Below, piece by piece: positions 1 through 11,027 of a stretch of DNA of 64,000 nucleotides (position 1 is the first letter of the stretch; each line of letters starts with the position of its first letter). The stretch is taken from assembly GCF_902459465.1 (NCBI RefSeq), contig NC_047065.1, forward strand, positions 14,733,634 to 14,797,633, read 5' to 3'. A program made the position numbers and the translations under genes. The notes under the pieces were generated by a model. It saw only the letters and a program-made list of their open reading frames with translations, did not search any database and was not told the DNA's origin. Source of the stretch: Asterias rubens. Its lineage: Eukaryota; Echinodermata; Asteroidea; Forcipulatida; Asteriidae.

Positions 1-80
1 AGAAACACAAAAATATATATATGAGAAACACAAAAATATATATGAGAAAGAGTTCGGGCGTGTTTTTTCCTACTTTCTAA

Positions 81-287
81 TTAAAGGCAGTGGACATTAT
101 TGGTAATTACTCAAAATAATGTTTAGCATAAAACCTTTCTTGGTGACGAGTAATGGGGAGAGGTTGATGGTATAACACATTGTGAGAAACGGCTCCCTCT
201 GGAGGGCCATAGTTTTCGAGAAAGAAGTAATTTTCCACGAATTTGATTTCGAGACCTCAGATTTAGAACTTGAGGTCTCGAAAATTG
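81..287 (+). repeat. Family A MITE, left half
   Basis: Begins with TTAAAGGCAGTGGACATTAT and runs to the internal palindrome (GAGACCTCAGATTTAGAAC...GAGGTCTCG), where it breaks off. It matches the full copies at 36271-36657 and 53525-53911. The rest of 1-1113 shows no gene that I can support. Confidence 0.85.
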
Positions 288-1113
288 AATGTTTATTAAT
301 TTGTTAAATCGAATGACGCAACATTACATTTGACTAATCACAAAACGAAATCGAATGACCCTTTTGAGTAGCATTCGATTTTGCGCGAAATAGAATAGCT
401 TGGTGGTTAAATTGGCTGCTCTTGTTCCGAAATTGACCCAGAAAACCTATATGTACTTTATAATAAAAACGTTATATTATTTAAGAGTAATATAGTGACA
501 TGAGGTACATGGCCTTAGCTTTCGATCCAAATCGGACCTTCGTCAGAGGTATAGTAATAGTATAGTAATTATATATTTCCAGTTAAAACAAAAAATTAAG
601 TTATTATCCCAATTGCACCGTAAAGCACCGTAGTTTACGTTAGTGTTAGTAAACAATTTAAAACCAAACTTTCATTGCTAAATCATTAGGGTATTTTCGA
701 AATAACTTGGACCCCGGGCCCCAGGCTTTTTATCTCCATAGCCATTTAAAAAAAAATCACACCTTCGGCGCTTCAGAGATCGTCAGCGACTGCTGAAATT
801 GCTTCCTTATTATCTTAGTACATGTTTTGCAAGTTTTAATGCCATTTTTTTAACAAGGTATTTCTCGATTTTGTTTTCGACATTATAATGGCACATTTTC
901 TTATAAAATGCAAGCAATTTCTTCACAAAGGCCTACCGACCGACCGCAATGACGGGACGGTAAATCTAATATTAATAAAATATATGAATTGTAAAAACAT
1001 AATTTTATCAGAATGGGTGCTTTTATTTTAATACAATGTAAAGCAGACGGGCTTAGTTATCGCACTTGCAATTTAAACTTTCAAAATCACAGTTCAGTGT
1101 AACTGTTATTCTC

Positions 1114-2022
1114 TTACATTATCCCGAAAATTGCCGCCGCAAGTGAGATGCAACATGTCAAGATGAGATTGCCAGAGAGTGTTTCTGCTCCACCAACGAG
1201 CTTTGAACCACAGGGCAGAGTGGTATCAACAACCACACAGACCGGCTTGTCGAAGGTGCAGTTATAGTCATAATTCATGAAACCGCCGAACGCCACAAAT
1301 CGGCACATGTAAGTTTCGGCGGCATAATCATCAGTAACAACCACCTTGTGACTCAGGCTGTACTGAACTTCCGATTCAAGTTCTTGTTTGTTCCCCACCA
1401 CGTCGCTTAGTTCGTCGCCGTCTTTCCAGAGCGAGAGAGACCCGTTCGTCCGCAGCACTCCGTCGGTGTCACTAGCCGAGCATTGATACACCACCGACTC
1501 ACCCTTCTTGGCCTTCCGAGCCACGTCTGCCGAACATTGCGGGGAGGGAGCGACCCAGCTAACCCGGAGAAGTTTCGACGGGACGAAGGAAACAAAGTCT
1601 GCTTCAGAAGATTGTTCCAGTCTACAGAAGAAGACGTACCCGTCGGAATCGTAGCGGTCAATGTCTCTGACCGTAAGCCGATATTCCACGGTATTCGAAC
1701 TGACTTGGGCGAGGGTGATCTGAGAGAAGCGACCTCGGTCTTTGCCCGTGTAGACGAGCCGTTCGCCTTGCGAGATGATCACTCTCTCACCGGTACTGTT
1801 GTGTCGCTTCCACTCGAACGAGAAAGAATTGATAGGGGGCCCCGATCGAGTTGTCACCCGGCACTTTGCGATGGCCGTTTCCCCCTCTCGAAACACATAA
1901 GACGTTGCCGAGGTCCCGTCAGCTCGCAGCCATTCTAGCTCGTAGAAATATGACCCTGCTCGGACACAAAGCAGTTGGCTGACCTGGAGCAGAAGGACCA
2001 CTAAAATCTGTTTTCCTGTCAT
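1114..2022 (-). CDS. Secreted or GPI-anchored protein with two Ig-like domains
   Basis: A 302-aa uninterrupted reading frame. Residues 1-22 form a signal peptide (hydrophobic ILVVLLLQV core). Domain 1 (about 25-155) has the Ig pattern: C54, W71 and C133 inside a DSDGYVFFC motif (D-x-G-Y-x-C). Domain 2 (about 160-267) has C181, W199 and C240. Extra cysteines follow at 255, 262 and 271. The last 20 residues are hydrophobic with no charged tail after them, preceded by small residues (GGAETLSGN), typical of a GPI-attachment signal. On the minus strand AATAAA lies about 90 nt past the stop, near 1022-1027, so the 3' end looks real. Family knowledge: Ig proteins of this build serve adhesion or immune recognition; the ligand is unknown. 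TATAAAAG lies only 12-19 nt before the ATG, too close to be its TATA box, so an upstream exon is possible. Confidence 0.75.
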   Translation of the reverse strand: MTGKQILVVLLLQVSQLLCVRAGSYFYELEWLRADGTSATSYVFREGETAIAKCRVTTRSGPPINSFSFEWKRHNSTGERVIISQGERLVYTGKDRGRFSQITLAQVSSNTVEYRLTVRDIDRYDSDGYVFFCRLEQSSEADFVSFVPSKLLRVSWVAPSPQCSADVARKAKKGESVVYQCSASDTDGVLRTNGSLSLWKDGDELSDVVGNKQELESEVQYSLSHKVVVTDDYAAETYMCRFVAFGGFMNYDYNCTFDKPVCVVVDTTLPCGSKLVGGAETLSGNLILTCCISLAAAIFGIM

Positions 2023-2136
2023 CCTGATTGCGCCTTTTATAATGTTGTGTTTACCCAGTTTTTTAAGTTCGACGCTTGTTGATGGGCTTCAGGTAGTTCT
2101 TCTACGGGCAGCTTGGAGAAATGTGCTTATAACGGC

Positions 2137-2633
2137 CCTTTGTGAGTAACACAGCCCTGGACGGTTCGTAGCCTGAGTGCTGGAAACGGTTGGACTTTCA
2201 AAACAGGCGAACAGTTTGAAAGCCTTTTGAAGGACAGCCTCATTCACTGGATAGCATTGTGCACAACGGTTTCATTAATTCTTCAGTCACTGATTTTCTT
2301 TTAGCCTTTACTATAGGTGGATAGCAGATTTGACGCTCGGGTACACAGAATAGTTAATCAACCCACGTCTATCGTCATCAACATGTATCAGTTGGTAAAC
2401 ATGCCAGTTCAGCCATGGAGGAATATTTTCTTCATCCATGGTTCAACCATGCGTACAAGCTTTAAGGTTCTGAGAGTATGTTTTTCTAGCTCTATGGTTT
2501 TTGTGAATCATTCCTCAATGGTAATGCTGCCACTAAAATCAGATTTGAGATACCATGAAGATATGGATATGTATCCAAACACACCGACTTGCCGTCCGTG
2601 TTTAACCGTCCAGGGCTGTGTTACTCACAAAGG
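2137..2633. mobile_element. MITE-like element with 30-bp perfect inverted ends
   Basis: Positions 2137-2166 and 2604-2633 are perfect inverse complements (CCTTTGTGAGTAACACAGCC at the outer end). The interior holds repeated CCATGG/GGTTCAACCATG motifs, also seen at 32860-33010. I see no transposase. It lies 115 bp upstream of the Ig gene start. Confidence 0.85.
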
Positions 2634-2698
2634 AACGTTACAAGCAATTTACCCATTTAAATCTCGTATAACCTTTGGGTGCACTGGATGTTGACAGC

Positions 2699-2729
<31 letters not shown>
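2699..2729. repeat. (ATT)n microsatellite, LINE tail
   Basis: About ten ATT units. Read on the minus strand it is the AAT-rich 3' tail of the adjoining LINE fragment. Confidence 0.9.
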
Positions 2730-3470
2730 TATTCGGCCAAGATTTCAACAAACAGTACAAGATACAATAATGAAATATAAATAAAGAAATATAACAGTAT
2801 AAGAAACAATGAATGTAAACTTATGACATCTAGAAAAATTGTAAACCAATGATTGAGTGAGACAGAGCACTGGCAATCAAGCAAGACAATTATAAAAACA
2901 GACAAGACAAGCCCATTCTAAGATGGCCAGGATTAATAAAAGTGAACCTAACCACTGTGACTCGAAAGCCTATCAATCCAATCTTAAAATAGGAATAGAA
3001 TCTTTAACAAACATTTAAAAACAGTAAAGATAAACTTTGGAAAATATAATAAATATTAAGAACAAAATAAATATGTATATGTTAAGAAAAACCTATTTAT
3101 ATGTAGCAAGATTATTTGGAAGTGCACATTTGAGTTTAAAAAAAGCTGACCTAAAAACAATGAACAATAATGAGGAAATAAAAATATAGAAATTAAGAAA
3201 AGGGGCAATCTTTATCAACAGATAAATTAAAAACAATTTGGAAAAACTCTACAGGTTCTGGAAGTGCTGACACAGGTATCTTTTAAAACAATTGTATGAA
3301 TCGAGGGTGAGGGAGTTGCAGATATTTGTTGGCAGACCGCTCCAAACACGAGGGAAAGAATGAACTGAAGTGTTTTTTAGGCTGAGGGTTCTAGCATACA
3401 AATGGTTGAATACGAGTGTATCGGTGTGTCGGGTATTGACAGAGGTATTCAAGTTGATGATGTGACAATT
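2699..3470 (-). mobile_element. CR1/L2-like LINE, 3' end
   Basis: On the minus strand, 3452-3249 encodes the C-terminus of a non-LTR retrotransposon reverse transcriptase. The diagnostic tail is FPRVWSGLPTNICN followed by SYNCFKRYL and a stop. AT-rich 3' UTR follows and ends in an (AAT)n tail at 2729-2699. It is 5'-truncated and inactive. The family is assigned from the tail motif only. Confidence 0.75.
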
Positions 3471-4024
3471 AATTAAACCAAATAAACAACAAGTGGTGAA
3501 GTGGTTTATAATTCAGTCAGTTTGGTTGGAAGTTGCTTGATTATGCTTGTGTTGATTAGCAGCCGGGAGTGAAGGCACATGGTGGAGGTTTTAGACATGT
3601 GATGCAGAAAGTAATTCTAGCACCTTGCGTTTTGAAGCGTAGCTAAACTCCCCTATTACCCTTATTTAGCGTATTTGGGCAGTGTGTTATAGTTGCAACT
3701 GCATTTAACTAATTATTTCATTTTTACGGTCAGAGCTTTTTTTAACGTAGTTTTTTTTATATATACATGTAGATAAACAGTCTTGAGTCTGCATAACACA
3801 TAGAATAGATCTATCAGATGATATAATTTAAAGATGATATAACTTGAACTGAGCATGATTCCAGTCATTTACCAACTATCTATCCAACATCACCTTCATT
3901 ACACACCTGTTTGTTTTCCAGAGCTTCAATCCAAAGTAAAATTACTAAAACAAGTTTTAAAGGCAGTGGACACTAATGGTTATTACTCAAAATAACCCAA
4001 ATCCATGCCACTGTGTAGACATAC

Positions 4025-4158
4025 CTGGGGTGGATTTCACAAAGAGTTAGGACTAGTCTTATCTCGAGTTAGGACCAGTTACTCGTCCTAACTTGGGACT
4101 ATCCGTGCCATTTGCATATCTCCTAGGACAAGTCCTAACTCTTTGTGAAATCGACCCA
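4025..4158. repeat. Family D palindromic MITE
   Basis: Starts CTGGGGTGGATTTCACAAAG and ends with the near-complement (CTTTGTGAAATCGACCCA). The inside repeats AGTTAGGAC/GTCCTAACT. A short solo family A end (3957-3995) lies just before it. Other D copies are at 17791-17888 and 38409-38556. Confidence 0.85.
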
Positions 4159-4159
4159 T

Positions 4160-5540
4160 GTACATCTTCTGTGTGACTTTAGGTTTGAAATCCTCGCTAA
4201 TGTTCAAATTCTACTTTTTCAAGCAATGTGCAAATCCTCCCCAGGAGCTTCTTTGTATTCTAGTCTATATAACATCAACCTCATTCCCAGGGGTGATCGA
4301 TCTCGTCGCGCCATTTTTTCCGAGCATGCCTTGCTCGTTCATAACCCCTGGAAGTGTAACTTCCAAAATATCCGGCAACATTAAAAATGCACAAATCGGA
4401 TCACAACCTTTTGCACAGGTGCTTCTTTGTTTTAGTAGCGGCGCGGCGGCGCTGGAATATTTTGCTAGTTGGACGGTTGGACGTTTAACATCCGATAATT
4501 CGCACGTCAAACATGTACCAGAATAGGTTACAAATTCAAAATTGTGCACAAAACCGTTTGAGATCTACACTTTGTATGGTCAATAGGAACCAACTATGGG
4601 CCGGGTACCACTTTTACAGAATGATAAAGGATGACTTAATTCTCACTAAGCATCATCACCTTGACCCGACCCATGGGGTTTTAATATTTCAAAATTATCT
4701 GTTAACAATTTAACATTGCACTTAAACACTCTGTAATGCAGAACACTTTACGACTACGGATGTTTCATCGTAAATAAAACTGGTACGGAGTCCCTATAGG
4801 GACAGTTACAATATTTGATTTTCTTTCTTAAATAATGAAAACAATATATATGTTATTTTAGTCCCTGACTTCATCGTGCCATTTTATTCCCTCGTAGTAT
4901 GTTTTTGTTCCCTCAATTTCGATAGAGCTAATTAACATAGCATGCCCAACAACAATCATAGAATCGAACAACTCTTTCGAAGTAATAGTTTAAAGGAGCA
5001 AAACAATAATATTCAAAGGAACGAAATTGTACTTGAGGGAGCAAAATAGTATTTCGAGGTGACCAACTTATCTTTTGAGGGAACGACATCTCGAGGGAAC
5101 AAATTTATTTTATTCAACAACAAAATACTGTCCCCACTTTGGGCTCCGTACTAATGTCACGGCCTTGGTCATTATTTGCTTATGCATGATTTTTGTATTG
5201 TTACTTCTAAGTTTCTTGTTAAACTACCAATATCCCTTTAGGGGCTCCGTAGAATAGCGTGCCATACGTTTGTTTTTCGTGACAATTAAGTGGCGCCATT
5301 AAGTCTAAGGAGGCACCGGACCGACTGCCTTACCTTTTTGCACTCTATCGTTTCTGTGACAACGAATACTTTATTAGTACTCTAGTATTATAAAGTAATT
5401 ACATACAAGACCAACTGGCTTTGTGTTAACCCTGTAGACCCAAAACATTTATGTAGGTATCTTTGGCAAGACCATTACTTTGCCTCATTGAATGGTAGAT
5501 AGTATTGATAGACCAGACCGCCATCGCCGGTACAGACCTA
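4160..5540. other. Intergenic, repeat-like, no supported gene
   Basis: Open frames here are short and overlap on both strands. The stretch 4770-5250 has GGTACGGAGTCCCTATAGGG near its left end and GGGGCTCCGTAGAA near its right end, with repeated GAGGGA/TCCCTC phrases, so it looks like a decayed palindromic element. Confidence 0.5.
5389..5395 (+). promoter_or_regulatory. Candidate TATA box for the lectin gene
   Basis: TATAAAG about 170 bp before the lectin ATG. Supported by motif and spacing only. Confidence 0.35.
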
Positions 5541-5562
5541 CGTGGCCAGTTTAGCAAGGCAG

Positions 5563-6399
5563 ATGTGCAAGATGGCATGTCGAGTTATTGAGGCAACTTA
5601 TTACACTTTAGTTTGTTTGACGGTTATCATCACGGTAACAAAAAGTGTCTTTGCAGCGAAAGTGTGCCCTTACGGATGGGTGCCTTATGCTGATTCTTGC
5701 TACTTGGGTCTGGATGGATCCATGAAGGGCGACTGGTCAACTGCCGTGATTCAGTGTGATCGTAACAACGCATCTATAATGGTCCCAAGCTCAGATGGCG
5801 AAAATGATTTTATATTCAATTCGTTTCAGCACCATGGAAATTCATTCGGCATTTGGATTAATTGCAATGACGCTGAAGTTGAAGATGAATGGAACTGCAT
5901 CGAGAATGGTAAATATCCTACTGAATATCGGAAGTGGGAGCCAAACCAACCTGATGACGATGACTGGCAAAGCGATCAGGATTATGGCTTTATGATAACC
6001 CGTGATTACAATAACAAACCTGACCTGCTAGGCTATTGGGGTGATGTGTGGAAAGGCCATGACTTATTCATCGTCTGTGAACGCCCTCACCAAGTCAGCT
6101 GTGGTCAGTCCGCTATGGACGTGTACTGCTTGGCAGTAGATGAGTGTACTGGTCACTTCGTGTCTCGCTGTCTCCTCGGCCACACCCTGGACCGATATCC
6201 AACGAACACAGTAACCGCATGCAGACGACGATGTATGGAGCGCCAGGACTGTCTCTCATTCAACATCAAGCGAGGTTCGTCTACCACGCCCCATGTTTGT
6301 GAGCTCAATAACGCCACTCGCTACCAAGTCTTGAGGGAATATTTCCAAGAGAGTGTCGGCTGCTTTTATTTTGATTTCACATGTTTCCATTTGAATTAA
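5563..6399 (+). CDS. C-type lectin with C-terminal PAN/apple-like cysteine-rich region
   Basis: The first ATG in frame (5563) gives 278 aa. Residues 14-32 are a hydrophobic signal sequence or anchor. The C-type lectin domain runs about 35-173: opening CPYGW (C35), SCY (C46), then EPN at 126-128 in KWEPNQPDDDDW, and a closing GYWGDVW...FIVCE (C172). EPN is the mannose-type calcium-dependent sugar motif of this family; the GDVW segment stands where WND normally sits. Residues about 180-274 carry ten cysteines with TACRRRCMERQDCLSFN, typical of a PAN/apple fold. AATAAA at 6531-6536 fits a poly(A) signal. An echinoderm role in pathogen binding is likely but inferred. The gene looks intronless, or this is a last exon (AAGGCAG sits right before the ATG). 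Confidence 0.85.
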   Translation: MCKMACRVIEATYYTLVCLTVIITVTKSVFAAKVCPYGWVPYADSCYLGLDGSMKGDWSTAVIQCDRNNASIMVPSSDGENDFIFNSFQHHGNSFGIWINCNDAEVEDEWNCIENGKYPTEYRKWEPNQPDDDDWQSDQDYGFMITRDYNNKPDLLGYWGDVWKGHDLFIVCERPHQVSCGQSAMDVYCLAVDECTGHFVSRCLLGHTLDRYPTNTVTACRRRCMERQDCLSFNIKRGSSTTPHVCELNNATRYQVLREYFQESVGCFYFDFTCFHLN

Positions 6400-6641
6400 A
6401 GGAGCATGGATTTGATGGTGACTCCTGCATTATCAGTGACATTTTACTGAATACGTTGAAAGATGGAAATTCTCCTAGATCGCTGAAAATAGAAGACAAC
6501 TTGTTTTGTTTTTCTAAAGCGGAGCAAGTAAATAAAACTGTATGTTTTCACCCCGATTTGAATGACATACACAGAACAACATTTTCGCGCCATACTAATT
6601 TGTGTGTTTTACTTTCTTCTGGCTGCAAGAGAACAACACTA

Positions 6642-7213
6642 GGGACCTTTAGATTCGAGTCAACGTGGACCTCGTTCACGTCAACCACGGTTGTGGTTTT
6701 TCCAAGTGACGTCATAACCATAGTTTTGGGGTCGCGGCTCTATGGGGCGCCTAATGTAAAAAATTTATTAAACGCAATTATTTTTAAATACAAGTAAAAT
6801 AGTGGATAAAATGATTTATGTTATGTGAATAACATCGTTAAATAACTAGTTTACAATTGGCGCCTCATATACGACACAATGTGCAGACAACATTCAGCTT
6901 TAGATTTCGCATCCAAGACGTCGACTGTAACGTGACTACATCTTGCTGTGGCTTTGCGCATGCGTCAAGTCGTCACCAATGTTGTCTGCACGAGTTGAGG
7001 ACCCCAAAACTGTGGTTTTGACGTACGTTCGGAAATACCACAGCCGTGCTGGACGTGAACGTAGCCTTTATAAAGGCGCACGCGGCACCTAGATGTCACT
7101 CATGCCACTCAAGAAAAGAGAAGCGCGAGAGTAGCGACGCAGCGAAGCGCCTCGAATAAAGGCTAACGTTACAACGTGAACGAAGTCCGCGTTCACTTAA
7201 ATCTAAAGGTCCC
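6642..7213. mobile_element. Tc1/mariner-like MITE with TA target duplication
   Basis: The ends GGGACCTTTAGATT... and its complement match over about 40 bp and are flanked by TA on both sides (6640-6641, 7214-7215). A second inverted repeat (GTGCAGACAACATT, near 6880 and 6980-6993) sits inside, so a second element may be nested. There is no transposase frame. Small open frames here are not genes. Confidence 0.75.
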
Positions 7214-7219
7214 TACTAT

Positions 7220-9850
7220 TGCAATGGATAACAGACAAACACTACTCGCCCTACTGGCGGCCTTACACTTTCGTATTGTACTATGTCTGTGTACAGAGAA
7301 AGAGTCCTATATAGCAAGGCTATACTCGCCCGTGAACAAAAGTTTCCGCCCATTTTGATGAAACGTTTTTTCTTGGATGTAACTTATTCAACCGAGTATG
7401 GGGCAACCTGAAGGGAACTGTTTCAAGAACGCTGAACTATGTTGATCTCATCTGCCAATCCAGCTTTTCATTGGAAACAAGCCGTGCGTGAGGTCGTGAG
7501 GTACAGGACTCGACTACTGCACTGGGAGCAATAACATAACTATTAGCATTTTCCTTAATGAACAGAACGACAAAACATTCTCAAATCATTTTCAGTTTGC
7601 CGACCTGGCCATTGACAATTAGAACAGCTATAGCTATAGTTGAGGAAGACCGTAGCATAAAACTCTATACTCGCCGTGACAACGAACCTTCGCCCTAGAT
7701 GCCGCCGTTCTAAATTTTCCCCCTTCTTTTTGAACCATGCACGTCGGTTATGCTTGCTCGTCCTAAATAATCTCTAACCTAATTGTAATCTAACTGTATC
7801 CATGTTCCATTGTGATTGACTTGAACTGCAGGGTGGCCCACTTAATTCGTAATAGATTTTAATTCATCCGTGCGTAAATCAAGGGGAATTATTCTATAAA
7901 CAAAACCCCATCCACTTTTGGACAGAACAAGGGAGGGGGTACTACTGGATAATATTAACACCCCCCCCCCCCCCCTCCTTAGCCAACAGGGCCGTATTTC
8001 ATAGGGCTACTTAACGGCCGGTTTTGTGCAAACTTTGCGAGTTTCAATTTCATAGGGCTGCTTGCTGACCGTAAGCAGAAACATTAAAAAATGCAACCAC
8101 CTTTTGGTACAAAACTTGTACATATTGGTAGGACTGTACTTCTAAATCTCTCTATAATACAATCGAACCATATTCAGAAACAAAATGCATCCTTTGCCTT
8201 TTTAAAGCCATTGGACACTTTCGGTAAACAGTATTGTCAAAAGGCCCACACTTCATGTATATTAACTGTTATAAAAAATAACAGGCTCAATCGGTCATCG
8301 GAGTCGGGAGAAAATAACGGGGAAAACCCACCCTTGTTTCCGCACATTTCGCCGTGTCGTGACATGTGTTTAAAATAAATCCGTAATTCGCGATAACGAG
8401 AATTGATAATTGTTTTAATGTTTTCTCGAAAAGTAAAGCATTTCGTGGAATAATATTTAAAGAGAAGTCTTTCACCGTTACCTTCTGTAAACCCTGTAAG
8501 TTATTTGTAAATCTGTGAACTTTTTGTATCTGTGCCGAAAGTGTATAATGGCTTTAATGTTCAATTTAATGGCAAATTATAATTGTAGATTTAGTTTGCA
8601 CTTGCAATAGTCAGACAGTCACAGCATACAATAAGAATAATAAGAAGAAATTAATAGAAGTGTTCATTTAGTTTGTTATCCACTTACTCCTCTTGCATTA
8701 CTGTTTCGTAGATTTTCCCTTCTGCTCGATTGCTCATAAAGAAGAAAAAAGTCGAGTAAAAAATAGAAACCTCACATCCTGCGAAATAATAAGCAATAAT
8801 TTAGAAAGGGCCTATTATTAATGTTGTTGTTTATAGTCCCGAACTCCCCATCACTGTTTGACATTCGACTGCACGCAATCGAAACAATTATAATGTAGTC
8901 ACACGGACTATTATATATACTAGTCAAACGATAAGATAGTTAGCGCGTTCGGGGCATGTGGTGAGCAGCACGAACAGTGTCAATGACATAAGGTAAAGCA
9001 AAAGTTACCAATTTAAAAAATTAATTAAGTGAGTCTTTAAACGTCTTGTGCTTTGCACGCTGCTATCCGTAAGCACACGAAAAGGCATGCTAATCTTCCG
9101 GTGCTTGTACCGCACGGAAATAAATGACGTCACAATGCAAATCCACGGTAAACCCAATAATATGGCCGCCCAATGTGTTTGCTAACCTGTGAAATACGCT
9201 AAGGCTGAAGTAAATTTATCTGCAACAGTAAGCACGCAAATTTGCTTACCGTTAAGCAGCGCTGAAACACGGTCACGCAACCGACACTGTCATTATGATA
9301 TCAGAAAGTGTATTACCGGTAGTCTAGAGGTATGAAAGAAGAACAGGCATCATAAAATCTCCCGTTTTCAGGTCAAAATCATCACCCATTAATTGCGCCG
9401 CATGATTTCAAGACGAGTATAAACTTGGGAGAAAACTGGTCCTTGGTACAAAATACACAATGGACTGTCATAATTCGGTCACGAGTGGTCAACCCATGGT
9501 CCTAGAGGTCGAAGGTGAGGAAAGATAACACTACCACCGACCTGACCACCAAACTAGAGGGTAGTAGGAAAGTTGTGGACCTAAAGCTCATGACCAGTCA
9601 GGCATCCATTGTTTGGCCGGGGGGAAAAGTAGGACAATTTCCTGGAGAACAATCGCGGACCCATGTACATAATTAGGGTAAAGGCTTTACAGGCAATCGC
9701 CGATTCCGATCAGGGAAAATCAAAATCAGGAAAATATCATGTCTTGGGGATCGTCTTTGACCTTTAACTGACCATCCTGAGCTGACCTTGTACACTCTCC
9801 TCCGACTTCAAAATAACTCACAATTTAAAAACACTGCATTGGTATCCATT
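7220..9850. other. Intergenic region, MITE remnants, no supported gene
   Basis: Contains a C15 run at 7961-7975, the family B element at 8201-8557 and fragments of the TTTCATAGGGCTGCTT repeat (family I) near 7995-8085 and 9040-9275. I see no coding signal on either strand. Confidence 0.6.
8201..8557 (+). repeat. Family B MITE, full copy
   Basis: Starts TTTAAAGCCATTGGACACTT and ends with its near-complement (AAGTGTATAATGGCTTTAA). The middle contains CGGAGTCGGGAGAAAATAAC and GAGAAGTCTTTCACC, shared with copies at 11289-11698 and 12930-13251. Confidence 0.9.
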
Positions 9851-10406
9851 ATTTTTATTTTATCAAAATATAATTTATCAATAATTTACAAAATTATTAT
9901 ACAAATTTGAGTAAACCTTGTTTCAGCAGTAAAGAATAGTATCTTAATCATCAATAATACGACATTTTGCAAAAAAAACTTGAACTTCACTGATTATAAC
10001 AACACTATATATTTATTTCCATTTTCAAAAAGCAGGGTACTGAGTACACAGTGCTATAACACATCGGGAATATGGAAAGAAGAAAAAAAATCTTTTTCCT
10101 GATGCAAATTTAACATCTATTAAAAACCAGGGCATTTTTATACATTTTCCATAAAACAAAATAAGCATGCCCAAAGTGTTGTTATTACTTACTGCAAGAA
10201 TTGGCCATAAGTTAACACAGAGACTTACTGCACTTCTTAAAATAACAAATCTCTTGAAACAACCATGCTCCGACACCCCTGTGATCTGGGGCCCCTAGTT
10301 CTGACAACCCTATGTTCGAAGATTCACACTCTAGGGTTAGAGTTAGGATTAGGTAAATGCACAAAGGGTGTCAGAACATAGGTGTGTTACCCACTAGACA
10401 GCAGGC

Positions 10407-10584
10407 CCCAATTTCATATAGCTGTTTAAGCACAACAAGTAGCTTAGCACAACAAAACTAGGCTTACCAGCCTAACTGTCATCTCACATGTACAATTAGT
10501 TACTGGTATCTTGCTAATTTCTGCTTAGTAGACAATTGTTAAGCAATAGTTTCCGCTAAAGCAACTCTATGAAACTGGGCCCAG
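10407..10584. repeat. Family I palindromic repeat (TTTCATA...GCTTAAGCAC)
   Basis: Left end GGCCCCAATTTCATATAGCT, right end AACTCTATGAAACTGGGCCC. Interior pairs such as AAGCACAACAAGTAGC. It lies downstream of the HPGD stop, so it may be in the 3' UTR. Confidence 0.75.
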
Positions 10585-10737
10585 ATGTCGATATCACAAA
10601 ACTCTTCTATCTTGGGGTTTAATCTTAGGACTTAGGACAAGCTAAGTTCCATACCCAAAGACATTAGGACGCATTGCACCAATCCCAAGTTAGGATGAGT
10701 TACTCGTCCTAATCCGAGATAGGACTAATCATAGTGT

Positions 10738-10973
10738 TCATGTATAGCGCTGCTAAGCACAAAAATTTGCTAAGCATGACATTTCTCCCTTGAAAAAAAA
10801 CAAGAATGTCAACCAAATTCCCACGTGATTTTTAGGACAAGCAAACACCAGCTGAATACCAATATCAAGCAATATCCAACAAATGGGAATTTGGCTGGTA
10901 ATCCTGTTTTTATCGAGCAAGAAATGCTAAGCAAATTTGTGTGCTTAGCAGCGCTATGAAATTGGGCCCAGTA
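10738..10973. repeat. Family I palindromic repeat, second copy
   Basis: TAGCGCTGCTAAGCACAAAA on the left mirrors TTGTGTGCTTAGCAGCGCTA on the right. It lies just downstream of the HPGD stop codon. Confidence 0.8.
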
Positions 10974-11027
10974 CACAGAAATCCTGCTTGGTCCAAATTT
11001 TCCCCCTTTTTAAAACTTCTCTCAGTT

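Noticed and set aside
1483-1938. 151-aa open frame on the plus strand inside the Ig gene
   Set aside because: It is antisense to a frame with signal peptide, two Ig domains and GPI tail, and has no recognisable domain itself.
4145-4549. Overlapping 79-122 aa open frames on both strands
   Set aside because: They start at the edge of a family D repeat, use all frames, and show no domain or splice support.
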